From contig JAGCZA010000059.1 of NCBI GenBank assembly GCA_017960525.1, positions 1-32,618 on the forward strand: DNA of 32,618 nt, read 5' to 3'. Under the pieces are notes generated by a model that had not been told where the DNA came from, made no database searches, and worked only from the letters and a program-made list of their open reading frames with translations. A program made the translations under genes and the position numbers. Below, one piece after another: positions 30,747 through 32,618 of this stretch (positions within the stretch are counted from its first letter, which is position 1; every line of letters starts with the position of its first letter). The DNA is from Prevotella sp. Lineage in GTDB: Bacteria; Bacteroidota; Bacteroidia; Bacteroidales; Bacteroidaceae.

Positions 30747-31979
30747 ATGGCATTAGTAAATATCCACTTCCTGAACCTCCAGAACAACTACCTGTTCGCC
30801 GACATCGCCAAAAAGGTCAACGCCTTTAAGGTGATGCACCCGGGTGCCGACGTCATCAGTCTCGGCATTGGCGACGTCACCCAACCGCTGTGTCCTGCTG
30901 TCACCGAGGCTATGCACAAGGCTGTCGATGAGATGGCTACCGCCGGAGGTTTTCACGGCTATGGTCCTGAGCAGGGCTACGACTTCCTGCGCGAGGCCAT
31001 CCTGAAAAATGACTTCCTGCCACGTGGCATCCACCTTGACATCGACGAGGTCTTCATCAACGACGGTGCGAAGTCCGACACGGGCAATTTCCAGGAACTG
31101 CTACATTGGGACAACTTCATCGGCGTGACAGACCCCATCTATCCCGTCTATATCGACTCCAACGTGATGATAGGCCGCTGCGGCAGCTATCGCGACGGGC
31201 GATGGACCAATGTGCGCTATATGCCCACTAATGCAGAGAACGGCTTTGTGCCAGACCTTCCCAAGGGTCGTCCAGTCGATGTCATATACCTCTGCTATCC
31301 CAACAATCCCACGGGTACGGTCATCACCAAGCAGGAACTGCGCAAGTGGGTGAACTACGCCCTGAAAAACGACGCCCTCATCCTCTACGATGCCGCCTAC
31401 CAGGCCTATATCCAAGACCCGAAGATACCGCATTCCATCTACGAGATTCGAGGTGCCCGCAAGTGTGCCGTCGAGTTCCGCTCGTATTCTAAGACGGCCG
31501 GTTTTACGGGCGTCCGCTGCGGCTATACCATCGTACCGAAGGAGGTCACCGTCAGCACCTTCGAGGGCGAGCGTATATCGCTCAACCAGCTGTGGCTGCG
31601 TCGCCAGTGTACGAAGTTCAACGGCTGCAGCTATATCAGTCAGCGTGCCGCCGAGGCTATCTATACGCCAGGGGGCAAGCAACAGATCAAGGCCACCATC
31701 GACTATTACATGCAGAACGCCACGAAGATGCTCACTACGCTGCGCTCCCTCGGCTATGAGTGCTACGGCGGCGAGAATGCTCCCTACGTCTGGATGCGCT
31801 GCCCCGACGGTATGTCGTCCTGGCAGTTCTTCGAGGCCCTGCTCTACGGTGCCAACGTCGTCTGCACCCCCGGCGTCGGCTTTGGTCCCTCCGGCGAGGG
31901 CTACGTCCGCTTCACCGCCTTCGGCAGTCACGAGAAAACAGAAGAAGCATTACAACGCATCAAGGCTTGGAGCAAATAA
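30747..31979 (+). CDS. dapL: LL-diaminopimelate aminotransferase
   Basis: A 410-residue PLP enzyme that makes LL-diaminopimelate from tetrahydrodipicolinate using glutamate as amino donor, skipping the acylated steps of the succinylase route. The PLP lysine is Lys249 (RSYSKTAGFTGVRCGY); CYPNNPTG (183-190) and LYDAAY (213-218) supply cofactor contacts. GDVTQPL (42-48) and the GFHGYGPEQGY segment (68-78) are typical of DapL. Its product is the DapF substrate, and its amino donor is made by the GltBD encoded just upstream, so the operon is metabolically coherent. A terminator overlaps the stop codon. Confidence 0.95.
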   Translation: MALVNIHFLNLQNNYLFADIAKKVNAFKVMHPGADVISLGIGDVTQPLCPAVTEAMHKAVDEMATAGGFHGYGPEQGYDFLREAILKNDFLPRGIHLDIDEVFINDGAKSDTGNFQELLHWDNFIGVTDPIYPVYIDSNVMIGRCGSYRDGRWTNVRYMPTNAENGFVPDLPKGRPVDVIYLCYPNNPTGTVITKQELRKWVNYALKNDALILYDAAYQAYIQDPKIPHSIYEIRGARKCAVEFRSYSKTAGFTGVRCGYTIVPKEVTVSTFEGERISLNQLWLRRQCTKFNGCSYISQRAAEAIYTPGGKQQIKATIDYYMQNATKMLTTLRSLGYECYGGENAPYVWMRCPDGMSSWQFFEALLYGANVVCTPGVGFGPSGEGYVRFTAFGSHEKTEEALQRIKAWSK

Positions 31980-31999
31980 CATCCAAGCCTTTTTATTTT
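31962..31999 (+). terminator. Intrinsic terminator overlapping the dapL stop codon
   Basis: A perfect 10-bp stem, AAGGCTTGGA (31962-31971) and TCCAAGCCTT (31982-31991), with a 10-base loop that includes the TAA stop, followed by TTTATTTT. The left arm encodes the last residues of DapL. Confidence 0.88.
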
Positions 32000-32050
32000 C
32001 ACCTCGCGGCATTAATAAATTAAGGTAGTTCTATAAATTGAAAAAAACAA

Positions 32051-32215
32051 CGCGCAGCCGCTCCCCTCCCATCCGCTCGGCCCTTTGGGGAAGCTTGCTA
32101 CCAACGGGACGCAAGAAGGGGAGGGGGAGGGGGTGGGCCTGTATTATCCTGTTTCAGAGAAAGATACTGACCCCACCCCTAACCCCTCCCCTACAAGGGA
32201 TGGGAGTTGCTGCGC
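32051..32215. repeat. Family A inverted-pair element, intergenic copy 1
   Basis: It starts GCGCAGCCGCTCCCCTCCCA and ends GATGGGAGTTGCTGCGC. Spacer: CTGTATTATCCTGTTTCAG, then AGAAAGATACTGACCCC. The loop of the left half carries an extra ~45 bases (from GCTCGGCCC to GCAAGAAGG) not present in copy 2. The flanks TTCTATAAATTGAA and ACAATTTATCGAATTAA are shared with copy 2. Confidence 0.85.
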
Positions 32216-32260
32216 ACAATTTATCGAATTAAGGTATGTTCTATAAATTGAAGAAACAAC

Positions 32261-32431
32261 GCGCAGCCGCTCCCCTCCCATCCAAGGGGAGGGGTAGGGG
32301 TGGGGTCTGTATTATCCTCTTTCAGAGAAAGATACTAACCCCAACCCCAACCCCGGCTTCGCCCTACCTTTGCTTTGTTCCCCAATTGCTCCCTCCTCGC
32401 AATTGCCTACAAGGGAGGGGAGTTGCTGCGC
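32261..32431. repeat. Family A inverted-pair element, intergenic copy 2
   Basis: It has the same start (GCGCAGCCGCTCCCCTCCCA), the same spacer (CTGTATTATCCTCTTTCAG) and the same end (GGAGTTGCTGCGC) as copy 1. Here the extra sequence lies in the right-half loop (GGCTTCGCCC ... CGCAATTGC). Because the flanks are also duplicated, the two copies form a tandem repeat of about 210 bases. Confidence 0.85.
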
Positions 32432-32527
32432 ACAATTTATCGAATTAATAGTAATTATCTTAAAAAGGTGGGGAGAAAGAGAATATCTTTGGAAAAATTT
32501 TCGACCTGTAAGGTTGAAAAGTACGTT

Positions 32528-32618
32528 CTATGCCGCATTTGGGTATGTCATAAGCCTTTTTCCTCCCCTAAGCCAATAGTCAAGTTTGCGATTTACTTCC
32601 AGTGCTGTAATTGCAGCC
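32528..32618 (-). CDS. Possible C-terminal end of a gene running in from the right edge
   Basis: An open minus-strand frame of 29 codons from the window edge to TAG at 32528-32530, reading ALEVNRKLDYWLRGGKRL and ending MTYPNAA. It looks amphipathic and protein-like, but it is too short to identify and could be chance. Confidence 0.28.
   Translation of the reverse strand, partial: AAITALEVNRKLDYWLRGGKRLMTYPNAA

Larger units (their letters stand above)
31980..32618. other. Gene-poor right end with tandem repeats
   Basis: This 639-base stretch holds the dapL terminator, two tandem family A elements with shared flanks (about 32017-32447), and AT-rich DNA with a possible gene end on the minus strand. 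The 64- and 70-codon plus-strand frames here are translated repeat and not genes. Confidence 0.7.

Noticed and set aside
31101-31931. 276-codon minus-strand frame opposite dapL
   Set aside because: Antisense shadow of dapL caused by codon bias; low-complexity composition.
32038-32448. Two plus-strand frames of 64 and 70 codons with similar ends (GVAAHNLSN)
   Set aside because: They are translations of the two tandem family A elements; their similarity comes from the DNA repeat, and they have no promoter.

Overview
The window looks like a chromosome segment of a Bacteroidota species, most likely Prevotella or a close relative. The promoters fit the Bacteroidota consensus (-7 box TAnnTTTG, with a TTTG/TTG near -33). 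The housekeeping proteins are of Bacteroidota type: a ~600-residue PurF, a carbamoyl-phosphate synthase (CPS) large chain resembling eukaryotic CAD, and a DapL lysine pathway. This assignment rests on recalled family features, not on a search.

Layout from left to right. (1) 1-1629: C-terminal half of the anaerobic ribonucleotide reductase NrdD and its activase NrdG. (2) 1679-4493: a sugar-acid/rhamnose operon, rhaD - kdgK - small DUF4177-like protein - eda, ending in a hairpin. (3) 4644-13322, minus strand: pyrG - purF - carA/carB fusion - asnB, all glutamine amidotransferases. The carA/carB reading frame stops at the midpoint of CarB. (4) 13575-14939, minus: an unrecognised 454-residue protein with a clear promoter. 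(5) 15118-21639, plus: a small unknown gene with its own terminator, a ~370-nt structured leader, and a restriction-modification operon. That operon holds an Eco57I-like DNA methylase, a GIY-YIG/SF2-helicase restriction subunit with a degenerate methylase tail, and a small unknown gene. (6) 21829-31979: ammonium transporter amtB, divergent from gltB - gltD - dapF - dapL. (7) 31980-32618: a terminator, two tandem copies of a GC-rich inverted-repeat element, and possibly the end of another gene.

Sections 3 and 6 together form a nitrogen-assimilation region: ammonium uptake, glutamate synthase, four glutamine-dependent biosynthetic enzymes, and lysine synthesis driven by glutamate. The amtB/gltB promoter region carries a 16-bp direct repeat that may be a shared operator.

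The most striking pattern is a set of GC-rich palindromic repeats sitting inside open reading frames without breaking them. carA, the carA-carB junction, purF, gltB, gltD and dapF all carry such segments, rich in Pro, Ser and Gly when translated. Two families can be separated. Both occur as inverted pairs around a short spacer, an architecture like REPINs (paired REP palindromes). One family also occurs as an intergenic tandem pair at the right end. The second major oddity is the carA/carB fusion ending exactly where the second CPS synthetase half should begin.
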